64,000 nt of DNA from assembly GCA_947493335.1 (NCBI GenBank), contig CANLQO010000008.1, positions 19,511 through 83,510 on the forward strand. Direction: 5' to 3'. The notes below the pieces were generated by a model, which was not told the DNA's origin, made no database searches, and worked only from the letters and a program-made list of their open reading frames with translations. Position 1 is the first letter of the stretch. Every line of letters starts with the position of its first letter. This document shows, piece by piece, positions 18,341-27,023 of the stretch. The stretch is from an uncultured Paracoccaceae bacterium. GTDB taxonomy: Bacteria; Pseudomonadota; Alphaproteobacteria; Rhodobacterales; Rhodobacteraceae. The position numbers and the translations under genes were made by a program.

Positions 18341-19579
18341 TTGATTCACGGCAAAAGCGGCGAAGAACTGAACACGCCAAGCAACGCGGATCACCGTGCT
18401 TGGCTCCGACTTGATGCAAGCCAACAGTTGAAGTTCTTTCAACAGAGCCTGACATCTGACGGTCGGTTCGCCAGTCTGAACTGGGATGGAACCCATCAGA
18501 CCGGCACCACGCAAGAGCTGCACACGACAACGCGAATGGTGCATTCATATGCACTGGGTAAGGCATTCGGGCATTTAGGTTCGGATGACGTTATTGACGC
18601 AGGCATGGCGGCTCTGTGGAATTGGCATCGTGACCGAGAACATGGCGGCTATGCTTGGTCCGTCGACAGAACGTCAATCATCGACGGTCAAAAATTAGCC
18701 TATGGCCATGTATTCGTATTGCTGGCAGCAGCCAGTGCCAAAAAAGCGGATCACCCCGATGCGGATCGGTTGATCTCTGACATATCCAGCGTTCTCGACC
18801 GGCATTTCTGGGACGAAGACCACGGCCGTTTTCGCGAGGAATTTGGCGCAGACTGGACCCCGCTTTCAAATTACCGTGGCATGAACGCCAATATGCATGG
18901 GGCTGAAGCGTTACTGACTGCATTTGAAGCGACTGGTAACGAACAATATTTAGAGCGGGCAGGCCGCATTCTGGACTATTTCACCGCCAATATCGCACCC
19001 AAGAACGGCTGGCGCATTCCCGAACACTACACTGAGGATTGGCGGGTCGATCCCGATTATGCAGGCAATCCAATGTTTCGTCCGGCGGGAACGACACCCG
19101 GCCACTCCTTCGAATTCGGACGCCTACTCATCCAGCATTGGGACCTGGTTGATCGTCCTGAAACCGATGCACTATACCGCGCACGCCAACTAATAGATCA
19201 AGCGCTGTCCGATGCCTGGCTGAACGAAGGCGGTTTTTGCTATACGCTTGATCTCATCGGGGACGTCGCGATCAAAGACCGATATTGGTGGCCAGTTACC
19301 GAAGCAATTGGCGCTTTGTCAGTATGTTTGAACGTGGTTCCGGCAGATACAGACGAAACCTGGTACACCCGATTATGGGATTTTGCGCAGACCAATTTCG
19401 TTGATAGTGATCGCGGCGGTTGGTTCCCAGAACTGAGTGAAAAAGGAAAACCTGTTGACGGGCAATTCCCTGGCAAGCCAGATATCTATCATGCTCTTCA
19501 AGCTGATCTCATTGCACTGACTGGTGCATCATCAAGACTATTCACGGAAGTCGAAAATATGAGGTCGGCAAAGGTTTAA
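18341..19579 (+). CDS. AGE family epimerase/isomerase
   Basis: A 412-residue (alpha/alpha)6-barrel enzyme of the N-acylglucosamine 2-epimerase family; conserved parts include MNANMHGAEALL, PGHSFEFGRLL and WWPVTEAIGAL. In sialic acid loci this family converts N-acetylmannosamine, the NanA product, to N-acetylglucosamine. The start is TTG 18341 with GGAAGG about ten bases upstream; no nearer ATG gives the full fold. Kinase and deacetylase steps (NagK, NagA, NagB) are not in the window. Confidence 0.87.
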   Translation: MIHGKSGEELNTPSNADHRAWLRLDASQQLKFFQQSLTSDGRFASLNWDGTHQTGTTQELHTTTRMVHSYALGKAFGHLGSDDVIDAGMAALWNWHRDREHGGYAWSVDRTSIIDGQKLAYGHVFVLLAAASAKKADHPDADRLISDISSVLDRHFWDEDHGRFREEFGADWTPLSNYRGMNANMHGAEALLTAFEATGNEQYLERAGRILDYFTANIAPKNGWRIPEHYTEDWRVDPDYAGNPMFRPAGTTPGHSFEFGRLLIQHWDLVDRPETDALYRARQLIDQALSDAWLNEGGFCYTLDLIGDVAIKDRYWWPVTEAIGALSVCLNVVPADTDETWYTRLWDFAQTNFVDSDRGGWFPELSEKGKPVDGQFPGKPDIYHALQADLIALTGASSRLFTEVENMRSAKV

Positions 19580-19789
19580 GGTTTTGCTCCTAGAAATGGC
19601 AGCCGCGAAAAGTCAATTTGAGATCAGCCGTCGCTGGGCGTTTTAGATGACTGATTTCAACATACTTACGGTAAAGCAAAGTGAATCGCGACAAGCTCAA
19701 GATGCCATTCGGCGTGATCACTAACTGCATCTGCGCAAATCCGGTTTAGAAGACATTGTTAAAGTGGCTCAGCAACGACCGCTTCGGTG

Positions 19790-20200
19790 TCTTGAGCTGC
19801 GCTACAGCGTAAAATCCTCCGTAAATGCAAAGTGATGCTGCGTCAGCGAAGGCAGGAAAACGAACGGCAGCAACGTCCGCCTTGCAGTCATCAGTCGATG
19901 CCCGGATTGAGCGAGCGCAGCGAACGACTGCTTCGGTGAAGCTGCACTGCGGCGCAGTCTGACATGATGAATGGCCGGTAAGGGCCGTCTGTTAGAGTCG
20001 AGGATCCCCTAAAGTGAACATGCTGCGATCGATCTAAGGTCAGCAACGAGCCCACACCGGAAGTGCCGGATTTGTGCTGCGCGCGCTCGCAGCACGGATT
20101 GCGCTGCATCTGCTAACTCTTTCGTGCTGCGTGGCAGCGGGAAGACCGGCCATTGGTGCGCGGTGCAGCGAGGATTGAGCGTCCAAGGATCAAGTCGCGG
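19790..20200 (+). repeat. Modular intergenic repeat, copy 2 (long form)
   Basis: The 750-base gap between convergent genes 19579 and 20330 has no supportable gene. It carries ATGCTGCGTCAGCGAAGGC near 19833 (also in copy 4), block A-like GCAGCGAACGACTGC, block B GGCCGGTAAGGGCCGTC at 19973-19989, GCGATCGATCTAAGGTC, GAGCCCACACCGG and ACCGGCCATTGGTGCGCGGTG. The order matches copy 1. Confidence 0.75.
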
Positions 20201-20329
20201 ACAAACCGAGCTTTCGCTGCGCGCGCACCAATGACTGCTATCAACGCGTTCGGACCGAGCCAATGTTGAAAATACCCCTGCCAATTGAGTGTGTGAAATG
20301 CATGCGCTGCTGCAATTAGCGACAGTCGG

Positions 20330-21262
20330 TCAGCTAAATGAAACCGGCACTTTTCGGCTTCTGTCGACGGTTAGTGAGAATACATCTGGGCGGGCATAGT
20401 GGCCGCTTGCGTCGAATTTTCTACGTGAAGCGCGGGCAGCGGATACGTCTATATCGGCCCAAAGAAGCCCCTTTTCGCGGTGCATCGGACCGGCTGCGAT
20501 TCCACCGAAGGGTTTATAGATGACGGCGTCGCCGGGATTGACCCATTCATCGTTGCTCGGGAATAGAATGTCGTGATGAGGGATACCCTCGGGAATGTCA
20601 GACGCTTCAAGTGCCGTTGCGCATCCAATGACCCAACACCCGCCCTCGCGCGCGATGTGCTGCATCGTGGCAAGCCACGTGTCACCTGTGTCCCAGGTCG
20701 GGGCAACGTAGATGTCGATGTTTTGTGCATAAAGCGCGTAGCGCGCCAATGGCATGTAGTTTTCCCAACATATTAGCGCGCCGATACGCCCGACCGCAGT
20801 TTCGACGACGTTCAGGCCAGACCCGTCGCCAAAGCCCCAAATCATGCGTTCGGGATTGGTCGGCATCAGCTTGCGATGGTTGTTCATGATCCTACCGTCG
20901 GCATCAATGATCGCGCAAGAATTGTAAATCGTCGAGCCAGAGACATCGCCGTCGATTTCCTGATAGCCGACCACAATGACCATCTCGTGCTCTGCGGCCG
21001 CTTCTTGCAGCGGGGCCATGCCATTGCGGCTGAGGTCGATGGAATTGGCTTGTGACAACGCAAACAAGTCATCCGTCTTGCCCATGTCCGCGCCTGGCGA
21101 GAGCCGCCAGCAAAACGTCGGGTATCCGGGAAACCATGTTTCGGGAAAAACCATCAATTTGGCACCATCTTTTGCGGCCTGCGCGACAAGGTTGATCGCA
21201 CGCTCCAGACTAGCTGCGAGGTTCAGATAGACGGGCGGTTCCTGGACAACTGCGACTTTCAT
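20330..21262 (-). CDS. Carbon-nitrogen hydrolase, nitrilase type
   Basis: A 310-residue nitrilase. The catalytic triad is visible: Glu41 in VFPETWFPGYP, Lys131 in HRKLMPTNPERM and Cys165 in ALICWENYMPL. The WENYMPL and PTNPERM segments fit true nitrilases (nitrile to acid and ammonia) better than amidases. ATG 21262 follows AAGGAA; the upstream in-frame extension is rejected. It sits 69 bases after an acyl-CoA dehydrogenase-like gene on the same strand, suggesting co-expression. Confidence 0.88.
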   Translation of the reverse strand: MKVAVVQEPPVYLNLAASLERAINLVAQAAKDGAKLMVFPETWFPGYPTFCWRLSPGADMGKTDDLFALSQANSIDLSRNGMAPLQEAAAEHEMVIVVGYQEIDGDVSGSTIYNSCAIIDADGRIMNNHRKLMPTNPERMIWGFGDGSGLNVVETAVGRIGALICWENYMPLARYALYAQNIDIYVAPTWDTGDTWLATMQHIAREGGCWVIGCATALEASDIPEGIPHHDILFPSNDEWVNPGDAVIYKPFGGIAAGPMHREKGLLWADIDVSAARASRRKFDASGHYARPDVFSLTVDRSRKVPVSFS

Positions 21263-21330
21263 GTCGAATTCCTTTTTGCTGCGATCAGTCCCAACGTGCT
21301 GAGTTAACTCGAAATTGAGCAAGTACGGCG

Positions 21331-22482
21331 CTAAAAAATTTGATCGATTGGCTGTTCCAGCGCCATTGCTCCGGCATATTCGGCCTGCACCTCTTTTTGC
21401 AGTGGATGATACCGCGCTGCCTGAATGTCGCGGAAACGCCGCTCAAGCTCAGTCTTGCGATAGAAGCTCGCGCCGCCTGCCAACTCCATTGCCAGTTCCA
21501 CCGTTCGGATCGCGTTTTCTTCGACCAGACGTCGGCCAATCATCACTTCATTGATGGTCTCTGCCGAGGGTGCGTTGCGCTCGACAGCTTCGATCATAAA
21601 GGTTTGCGCCATGCGTGCTGCGGCCAAGGCCGTATCCATACGTCCGGCAATAGACTGGGTGCGACTGCAGACCGGTTTCCTTGCGGCAATATCGACCGCA
21701 ATTTCTCGCGCGCTTTCGGCGATGCCCAGGTAAACCGAATAGATTAGCGGAAATGCGATGGTGGCGATCATTTGAAACGCCGGGTGCCACTCGCCCGCTG
21801 CGCGTTTGAGGGGGATTTTGTCGTCAGCGATGAACAATTCGTCGATTGTAACGTCATGCGATCCAGTGCCGCGCATTCCCATGGTACGCCACGTATCCAG
21901 CACAGTGACCTCTGGCGCGGCAAGTGGGACGCCGAAATGCAGGACCGTCTTTTTTCCGTCTTCGTCACTAATGGCCCCAGTCATGAGCAGATCACCTGCA
22001 GGCGCGCCGGACGAGAACACCTTTCGGGCGGTAATCCGATACCCGCCGTCTACTTTTTCGGCCGTGCCGGAGCCACCAATCCAATCTGATCCGCCCGAAC
22101 TCAACAGTACGATTTTTTCGTCGGCAACGCGTCGCAGGAGAGGTTCGACCATAGGACGCGCGGGGTCCTGATGATGCCAACGCCAAGCGGGGATTGCGAC
22201 TTGGTGGGTATGCATTGATAGGGCAAGGCCGGTTGACCCGCAGGCCCCGGCGATAATACGCAGCATGTCACTGAGTGAGCGCACGTCGGCCCCACCGCCA
22301 CCAAGCTCAACAGGAACACCTGCCGACATCAGCCCGGCGCTTTTCAGGTCCGTGTAATTCGCGGCGACAAACCTGTCATTGTCATCATGGTCAGCCGCCC
22401 TTGCAGCGAATGTTTTTGCCAGAGTTTTGGCAGTCTCATTCAGGTTGGCAGCAGTTTTAGCGCGGTCAATAAATTTGTTCAT
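21331..22482 (-). CDS. Acyl-CoA dehydrogenase family flavoprotein
   Basis: A 383-residue acyl-CoA dehydrogenase-fold protein, with N-terminal helical, middle beta (VFSSGAPAGDLLMTGA, MGMRGTGSHDV) and C-terminal helical domains. The ELAGGASFYR segment near the end also occurs in FMN-dependent monooxygenases and desulfurisation-type relatives, so it may be an oxygenase rather than a beta-oxidation enzyme. It is divergent from the HxlR-type regulator and upstream of the nitrilase. Confidence 0.85.
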   Translation of the reverse strand: MNKFIDRAKTAANLNETAKTLAKTFAARAADHDDNDRFVAANYTDLKSAGLMSAGVPVELGGGGADVRSLSDMLRIIAGACGSTGLALSMHTHQVAIPAWRWHHQDPARPMVEPLLRRVADEKIVLLSSGGSDWIGGSGTAEKVDGGYRITARKVFSSGAPAGDLLMTGAISDEDGKKTVLHFGVPLAAPEVTVLDTWRTMGMRGTGSHDVTIDELFIADDKIPLKRAAGEWHPAFQMIATIAFPLIYSVYLGIAESAREIAVDIAARKPVCSRTQSIAGRMDTALAAARMAQTFMIEAVERNAPSAETINEVMIGRRLVEENAIRTVELAMELAGGASFYRKTELERRFRDIQAARYHPLQKEVQAEYAGAMALEQPIDQIF

Positions 22483-22627
22483 AGTGAATTCTCCATTCCA
22501 TCAAAATGCATTCTCAGGATCACGGAAGTGCCATCGTGGCGATAGTCCAGAAACTGTACTGGCGACATTCATCCAACCCGACTACGCTTAAGAAGACGCT
22601 TTGGCAGTCAAAAAAAGGAGTGATATC

Positions 22628-23314
22628 ATGAGTGGCTACGGTCAGTTTTGCCCGATTGCGATGGCGGCGGAGATTTTTTGCACGCGTTGGACGCCTCTTT
22701 TGCTGCGGGAATGCCTGTGCGGCAGCACGCGGTTCAATGACCTCAGGCGTGGCCTACCGCGCATGTCACCTTCGCTTCTGTCAAAGCGTTTGGGCGAATT
22801 GGAAGTGGCAGGTGTGATCAAGTCCGCCAAGACAGATAAAGGCGTCAAAGAATATCGTCTGACAGCGGCTGGCGAAGAATTGAGGCCCCTCATCATGGGG
22901 ATCGGTGTGTGGGGGCAACGATGGGTCGAAGGCGGGCTTTCGCTCGACAATCTCGACCCAGAATTGCTGATTTGGGACATGCACCGAGGCTTAAACATTG
23001 ACCCGTTGCCCAAGAAACGCGTGTGCCTTCAGTTCGTCTTCAATGATCTTGCGACCGCAAAGCAAAATAGCTGGCTTCTGGTAGATCCAAATACAGGCGT
23101 TGAAGCTTGTTATTCTGACCCAGGTCACGAAGTTGACCTCTACGCGGAAAGCCACTTGCGAACGATGACTGCAATATGGATGGGCGTCGATACTGTCGAG
23201 AAAGCGGTGAAAGGCGGGCGGATGGTCCTGACGGGCACCCCCGAGATCGCAAATTGCATGCAGAAATGGCTTGGCCTCAGCCCCTTCGCCCACGAAGAAC
23301 GGATGGCCAGTTGA
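22628..23314 (+). CDS. HxlR-type winged-helix regulator with extra C-terminal domain
   Basis: A 228-residue protein. The first ~105 residues are an HxlR/MarR-like winged helix (FCTRWTPLLLRECLCGSTRFND, LLSKRLGELEVAGVI). The remaining half, with the stretch CYSDPGHEVDLYAE, is probably a ligand-binding domain, about twice the usual HxlR length. Start ATG 22628 has AAGGAG seven bases upstream. Being divergent from the acyl-CoA dehydrogenase-like and nitrilase genes, it likely controls them. Confidence 0.85.
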   Translation: MSGYGQFCPIAMAAEIFCTRWTPLLLRECLCGSTRFNDLRRGLPRMSPSLLSKRLGELEVAGVIKSAKTDKGVKEYRLTAAGEELRPLIMGIGVWGQRWVEGGLSLDNLDPELLIWDMHRGLNIDPLPKKRVCLQFVFNDLATAKQNSWLLVDPNTGVEACYSDPGHEVDLYAESHLRTMTAIWMGVDTVEKAVKGGRMVLTGTPEIANCMQKWLGLSPFAHEERMAS

Positions 23315-23459
23315 TACATCAAAGTGTCGGCGATGATTGAAGAGGATAACCATGGCGAAAGTGACGCCGTCTTGCTCACCAGTTAATCGCCCACTGATAA
23401 ATAGTCGGCAATTGAAACCTGAAAGCCGACATTAGCTGCATTGCGGAATTACTGCACTA

Positions 23460-23730
23460 TGGGCTCAGAGCAGCCCAATGCCGATGCAGCGTGATCGAGA
23501 TTGAGGCTCACTTAGAACCTGCCGTTCGCCCCGCAGGCTATGCAACTGAGAACCTGTGACTTCCGTCGATGTGCTGACATTGGCGATTTGACATACAGCG
23601 TTCAGGTAAAGCGCCGCGAAAGGGGACGCAGAGCCCATAGAAGACCAAAAGATTCTTCGCTGCGCACGCTCGCAGAACGGCCAATTCAGCACCCGCGCAA
23701 ATTTGGGCGTGGCACTGCTGCGTTGCAACT
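23460..23730 (+). repeat. Modular intergenic repeat, copy 3 (degenerate)
   Basis: The 523-base gap between convergent genes 23314 and 23838 holds no clear gene. GAGCCCATAGAAG near 23631, then TTCGCTGCGCACGCTCGCAGAACGGCCAATT-like sequence to about 23693, matches the second half of copies 1 and 2 in the same orientation. Blocks A and B are not well kept. Confidence 0.5.
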
Positions 23731-23837
23731 GAAAATTCATACAAATTGTATCTGGGTAGGACGGCTTCCGATTATTTGGAAGGACGAAGATAGCTGTAGT
23801 TTCGACAGCACTAATGAGTGTTTTCTACTGCCAAAGG

Positions 23838-24461
23838 TCACTTTTTGTCTGCAAACAGCAGTTTCAGATACGTACGAAACAGCATGATCTGCTCAGAGGC
23901 GTTGTTGTGCTCTCGAAGGGCGCGTTGCAGGACCAAGCCGCCTTCAACCACGCCGGACACCATATCGCCGAGAGCGTCCATATTGACAGCCTCACGGGGC
24001 TCATAGACCTGCGCAATCTCTTCAAACATCCCCCGGAAACGCTTGCGCCAACCAAGGATAGCCTGCCGGTTCAGATCGCGCACGCCCTCATCAAACAAGC
24101 GATCCTGATAGGCTGTTGAGGCGATGACGCAGCCGGGATGCCCTGTAGGCATCTCTTCAAGCATCTCGGCCAAAAGCTTCAAACCTATGAGCATGCAATG
24201 AAGTGGGTCATCGTTGAGTTCGCGGGCGCGCGCAAAGAGATCATCATAGAGCGCGTTTTCGGCATCAATGTAGCGTTCCAGCATTGCCCGGGCCAATGCA
24301 TTCTTGTCTTTGAAATGATAAAAGAACCCGCCACGTGAGATTTCGGCCCCGGCTACGATCTCTTCGATTGACGTGGCCTCAAACCCTTTTTCGAGAACTG
24401 CCGCCTCTGCAATGTTGAGGATTCGGCTGCGTGTATCAACTTTTTGATCCATTGATCCCAT
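23838..24461 (-). CDS. TetR family transcriptional regulator
   Basis: A 207-residue TetR regulator with the N-terminal HTH (SIEEIVAGAEISRGGFFYHF) and a helical ligand domain; the segment GHPGCVIASTAYQD is typical of the AcrR/YxaF-like branch. It is divergent from the homocysteine methyltransferase family gene and probably regulates the run of genes from 24641 on. Confidence 0.9.
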   Translation of the reverse strand: MGSMDQKVDTRSRILNIAEAAVLEKGFEATSIEEIVAGAEISRGGFFYHFKDKNALARAMLERYIDAENALYDDLFARARELNDDPLHCMLIGLKLLAEMLEEMPTGHPGCVIASTAYQDRLFDEGVRDLNRQAILGWRKRFRGMFEEIAQVYEPREAVNMDALGDMVSGVVEGGLVLQRALREHNNASEQIMLFRTYLKLLFADKK

Positions 24462-24640
24462 CCCGACTGTACTGCGGGTCCAGTTGACCCCTTTTCTATG
24501 GCCCGACGCCGATCATGGCGCTGCTTTCGCCGCTGAAAATAAGGGCAAAAACAGTTTCAGACAACCGTACCACGCGGCAACTATCGGGCCGATACAGCCT
24601 CGGGCTATTCCTTTCGCATCAACTGCAAAGGAAAACCTCA

Positions 24641-25585
24641 ATGCGTATTCAAGAATTGATTAATGCCAAACGTTTCTTTCTCTCCGACGGAGGGCTTGAG
24701 ACATACATGATCTTTGAAAAGGGATATGACCTACCTTGTTTCTCAGCGGCAGTGTTGCTCGACTGCGAACCGGGACGTCGCGACCTGACGGAGTACTTTG
24801 AGCGCTTCATCAGCATTGCGCGCCAATCCAATCGTGGCTTTATTCTGGATGCACCAACGTGGCGCGCCGGAACAGCTTGGGCCGGTCCATTGGGACAGAC
24901 CCTTTTGGAGGTCATTGAGACGAACAAGCGTGCCGTTGCCTTTGTCTCTGACATCCGTGACCAGCAAGAAACTTCGAGCTCTCCGATCCTGATCAACGGT
25001 CTGGTCGGCCCAGCGGGCGATGCTTACGCACCCGATACAATGCTCGCCCCTCAAGACGCGTTGCTTATCCACGCCCCGCAAGTCCATGCCCTGGGCAAGG
25101 CAGGCGTGGATATGATCAGCGCAATGACGCTGACACATGCCGGTGAGGCCATCGGAATTGTGCAGGCTGCCAAGGAAATCGACATCCCAGTCGTGATTGC
25201 CTTCACTTTGGAAACTGATGGATGTCTTCCGTCCGGTCAGTCGTTGGGCGATGCCATTGTAGAGGTCGATACGGCAACCAACGGCGGCCCGATCTATTAC
25301 ATGATCAACTGTGCACATCCGGATCACTTCCGAGATGTGATTGACACGTCTGAGGCCTGGACGCTGCGCATCGGCGGTCTTCGCTCCAATGCTTCGCGGA
25401 TGAGCCATGCCGAGCTGGACGAGGCCGAGGTATTGGATGCCGGTGATCCGGTCGAGCTTGGTCAACTCAGCGCGGAGCTTCTTGCGCTCCTACCGAACAT
25501 CCGTGTGATTGGTGGCTGTTGCGGCACTGATCATCGGCATGTGGGCTGCATTGCCGGGCACGATCACGCCCGCTCGGCAGCCTAA
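24641..25585 (+). CDS. Homocysteine S-methyltransferase family protein
   Basis: A 314-residue zinc-dependent methyltransferase barrel. The ligands are Cys in MINCAHPDHF and the CC pair at about residues 293-294 in GGCCGTDHRH. The N-terminal FFLSDGGLETYMIF is the family opening. ATG 24641 follows AAAGGAAAA; earlier in-frame codons are unlikely starts. Substrates could be homocysteine with S-methylmethionine or a related methyl donor. It heads a gene run that includes a secreted protein and a di-haem peroxidase. Confidence 0.87.
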   Translation: MRIQELINAKRFFLSDGGLETYMIFEKGYDLPCFSAAVLLDCEPGRRDLTEYFERFISIARQSNRGFILDAPTWRAGTAWAGPLGQTLLEVIETNKRAVAFVSDIRDQQETSSSPILINGLVGPAGDAYAPDTMLAPQDALLIHAPQVHALGKAGVDMISAMTLTHAGEAIGIVQAAKEIDIPVVIAFTLETDGCLPSGQSLGDAIVEVDTATNGGPIYYMINCAHPDHFRDVIDTSEAWTLRIGGLRSNASRMSHAELDEAEVLDAGDPVELGQLSAELLALLPNIRVIGGCCGTDHRHVGCIAGHDHARSAA

Positions 25586-25629
25586 TTTCTAACCACTCCC
25601 AACACCTTCTCCCTGAAAGGAAAACTCCA

Positions 25630-26292
25630 ATGTTGAAAACACTTATCTCTTCTTCTGCCCTGATCTTATCAATGACCAGCTTTGCACAAGCGGACGCCCT
25701 GACGGCATTTGACGTGGCCGAGGATCATACCCGTATCCATATGGCGGCAGCGCCCGTGCACGAAAACGGGATGCCCGCGCACGGCAACGCCTTCGTCAGC
25801 CAGGGTTACATCTACCCCGAAGGCACACTTGCCGATGGTGTTGTCGGCGTTCAAGAAGACGGCAGCCCCGTTTTCCCAGAGCTGGTTCTCGGCACCTGGA
25901 CTTGCGATGGCTACTTTGTGGGTGAAGCCGGGAACGCCACGACAGGTGTGTGGGTCATCAGTCGGCAAGTCTTTGCCTTTGATGACGGCGCAACAATAAT
26001 TACGCAAGGCACTGAAATCGCAGATATCGGCAAGGCCAACCTGCGCCCCGTCACTGGCGCAACCGGCCCATACGCTGAAATTGATGGCGGTATGATCCAG
26101 ACCACTTTGGGCTTCAACGATTTCTGGGGTCTGAGCGCGACCTACACGTTTGAAGATCACGCGATGGAAGAAGAAGCCCACGACGCTTCTTACGATGGCC
26201 ATAACCCCATCGATGACGATGACCATCTGGAATGGGACTCCGGCGTGCCTGTCGGCCCGGTCTTTGATGCCAGTGTCATCCCGTCGATCTAA
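25630..26292 (+). CDS. Secreted protein, possibly AOC/dirigent-like beta barrel
   Basis: A 220-residue protein with a clear signal peptide (cleavage after FAQA) and AAAGGA before the ATG. The middle (VLGTWTCDGYFVGE, VTGATGPYAEIDGGM, TTLGFNDFWG) resembles allene oxide cyclase/dirigent barrels in pattern, but I am not sure. The C-terminus is acidic (DDDDHLEWD). It lies between the methyltransferase and GNAT genes; role unknown. Confidence 0.75.
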   Translation: MLKTLISSSALILSMTSFAQADALTAFDVAEDHTRIHMAAAPVHENGMPAHGNAFVSQGYIYPEGTLADGVVGVQEDGSPVFPELVLGTWTCDGYFVGEAGNATTGVWVISRQVFAFDDGATIITQGTEIADIGKANLRPVTGATGPYAEIDGGMIQTTLGFNDFWGLSATYTFEDHAMEEEAHDASYDGHNPIDDDDHLEWDSGVPVGPVFDASVIPSI

Positions 26293-26303
26293 GGCCTGAC
26301 GCT

Positions 26304-26335
26304 TGCGGTCGGGGCCATTTCCCGCCCCGACCGCA
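26304..26335 (+). terminator. Strong stem-loop after the secreted protein gene
   Basis: TGCGGTCGGGGC and GCCCCGACCGCA form a perfect 12-bp stem with an 8-base loop, 11 bases after the stop at 26292. There is no T-tract, so it may be a message-protecting intercistronic hairpin or a Rho-dependent end. Confidence 0.6.
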
Positions 26336-26363
26336 TCCAGCTATCTTCGAAAGGACCCTCAAA

Positions 26364-26975
26364 ATGAACATTCAAACGACTTCTCTGATCCGCCGGGCAG
26401 ATGCCTCTGATGCAGAGAGTCTGGCGAGGCTGATCAACCTCGCGGGTGAAGGCATCCCGAATTGGCTGTGGGCCCGCGCCTGCGTCGAAGGACAAACGCC
26501 GCTGGACATCGGCATAGAGCGGGCCAAGCGCACGCAGGGCGGCTTCTCTTACACGAACGCATTGGTCGCAGATCGGTACGGCTATCCCATTGGCATGGTT
26601 CTGAGCTATGCGATTACCGCAGCGCCCGCTGAGAATCCCGACGATTTGCCTGCGCCACTTGCCCCATTTGTCGCGTTGGAAAAACTGTCGGTCGATACTT
26701 GGTTTGTGAATGCTCTGGCTGTGTTTGCCGACGGGCAAAATCGCGGCATTGGTTCGCAACTGCTTGCGGCGGCAGAAGAGTTGGCGCAGGCAAAAGGCTT
26801 CCGGGAAATGAGCATTCAGGTCTACAGCCAGAACAGTGGAGCAGTTCGGCTCTATGAGAGGCTTGGGTATCAGCTTGTGGCACGTGAACCGGTGCGTTTG
26901 CACCCGTGCCCGCCGTATTACACAGGTGATGTTCTGCTGCTCATCAAGAAGCTCAAGAACCGCCCGAAATCTTGA
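26364..26975 (+). CDS. GNAT family N-acetyltransferase
   Basis: A 203-residue GNAT protein; the acetyl-CoA motif A is in DGQNRGIGSQLLAAAEELA, and the C-terminal SIQVYSQNSGAVRLYERLGY is characteristic. AAAGGACC precedes the ATG. The acceptor is unknown. It lies in a co-directional run with the secreted protein and peroxidase. Confidence 0.9.
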   Translation: MNIQTTSLIRRADASDAESLARLINLAGEGIPNWLWARACVEGQTPLDIGIERAKRTQGGFSYTNALVADRYGYPIGMVLSYAITAAPAENPDDLPAPLAPFVALEKLSVDTWFVNALAVFADGQNRGIGSQLLAAAEELAQAKGFREMSIQVYSQNSGAVRLYERLGYQLVAREPVRLHPCPPYYTGDVLLLIKKLKNRPKS

Positions 26976-27023
26976 GCAGCGCGCTCAACAAACTGCACTA
27001 GTCCCCAAATTTGGAGATTTCCC

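Noticed and set aside
24743..25465. A 240-codon minus-strand open frame
   Set aside because: Opposite the homocysteine methyltransferase family gene with its conserved zinc cysteines.
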